This document shows, one piece after another, positions 63,534 through 64,000 of a stretch of DNA of 64,000 bases. Each line of letters starts with the position of its first letter. The first letter of the stretch is position 1. The DNA is taken from positions 21,623,346 through 21,687,345 of the forward strand of contig CM020618.1 in assembly GCA_009829735.1 (NCBI GenBank). The letters run 5' to 3'. The position numbers and the translations under genes are program-made. The stretch is from Pyropia yezoensis. Lineage: Eukaryota; Rhodophyta; Bangiophyceae; Bangiales; Bangiaceae. The notes beneath the pieces are model-generated. The model worked only from the letters and a program-made list of their open reading frames with translations. It was not told where the DNA came from and ran no database searches.

Positions 63534-64000
63534 GGGAGTCCGCCCACTCGGGTAGGACTCCCCAAGAACGTAAACCCACGTCGGGTCATCGCGGTGCTGA
63601 CGGGTGAGAACTTCCAGGTGGCTGGACGGGTGCAACTTGCCCCCGGCCGCGCCTGTTGTGCCCGTATCGTACTTGATACCGGGTCAGGAGCCTCCTTGAT
63701 ACGCAAGTCGCTATTTCCAAAGGAGATGAAGCTTCAACGCTGGAAGTCTAAAGCTGACCATCTGATCGATATCAATGGTGGGGTACTTCCCATCGTTGGT
63801 GCCGTGGCCCTACCAACTAGGTTGGGAACCCATGAGGTCGACGTGACCTATGGAGTAGAAGAGAATATATCGGTACCCCTGCTTCTGGGTACCCCTTACG
63901 TTGTAACTCAAGTGCCTTTGATTTGTGGCCCTGAGTACTGGGTCAAGTTGATGAATGGGGAGACTATCCCCATCCTTGGTAAGGGAAAGTCTGTGGCTCC
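63534..64000 (+). CDS. Chromovirus aspartic protease, start of pol (partial)
   Basis: The frame opens after TAA 63531-63533 and runs off the window. Retropepsin active site V-L-D-T-G-S-G-A-S-L-I at about 63643-63675, then V-P-L-L-L-G-T-P-Y, which fits the second conserved Leu-Leu-Gly motif. It cuts the Gag-Pol polyprotein. No ATG is visible near the start and the frame differs from gag, so it is presumably made by frameshift, or this copy has a defect between 63326 and 63534. Confidence 0.85.

Larger units (their letters stand above)
60906..64000 (+). mobile_element. Second chromovirus copy, 5-prime half
   Basis: Full 469-bp LTR, primer-binding site, gag and protease in normal order; the rest of pol and the 3-prime LTR lie beyond the window. 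It inserted in HARB3, 40 bp after the transposase stop. Same family as the element at 23304 (LTR of identical length). Confidence 0.92.

Overview
This is eukaryotic nuclear DNA. It is very GC- and homopolymer-rich outside a few lower-GC pockets. Genes have few introns, and proteins are full of Ala, Gly and Pro runs. It carries eukaryotic transposon families (PIF/Harbinger, Tc1/mariner, pogo-like, a Ty3/gypsy chromovirus), spliceosomal introns, an F-box gene and a protein kinase. One gene matches DUF3598, a family typical of cyanobacteria and plastid-bearing organisms. My best inference is a photosynthetic alga with a GC-rich, transposon-loaded genome, for example a bangiophyte red alga of the Porphyra/Pyropia type. 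No rRNA or plastid gene is present to prove this.

Layout. 1-5661: a gene-poor lower-GC stretch, then an F-box gene on the minus strand. 5662-33302: one small (~0.4 kb) terminal-inverted-repeat element blown up to 27.6 kb by nested insertions. These are a 2.2 kb foldback element (5738-7897), a 10.1 kb PIF/Harbinger element HARB1 (7915-18014, TSD TAA) and a 15.0 kb PIF/Harbinger element HARB2 (18309-33279, TSD TCA). HARB2 is itself interrupted by a rearranged chromovirus (23304-27761, TSD CCACG). 33303-43852: host-like region with a secreted beta-propeller gene and a DUF3598-like gene. 43855-45196: a complete Tc1/mariner element. 45197-55350: a PH-domain protein kinase gene with two introns and a possible bZIP-like gene on the minus strand. 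55351-57605: decayed fragments, including a pogo-like transposase tail. 57606-60905: left part of a third, decayed PIF/Harbinger copy HARB3. 60906-64000: 5-prime half of a second chromovirus copy (LTR, gag, protease), running off the end.

How the parts work together. HARB1 and HARB2 share one plan: a DDE transposase on plus, a minisatellite, then a convergent Myb/SANT-like accessory gene and a third minus-strand ORF of unknown function. In HARB2 that third ORF carries two copies of an unusual Cys/His motif. All three transposases end in the same short tail motif after a low-complexity linker, and each element has a hairpin 200-300 bp inside its left end. In HARB1 and HARB2 the hairpin repeats part of the TIR. 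In HARB2 the Myb/SANT-like gene was split by the chromovirus, and the reading frame on the two sides is consistent with a recent clean insertion. The chromovirus copy has two U5-type ends and an antisense gene between integrase and 3-prime LTR.

Caveat: several real coding regions change frame exactly at runs of 14 or more G or C, so some of these changes are probably sequencing errors rather than biology. No similarity search was run. Family assignments rest on motifs read by eye.
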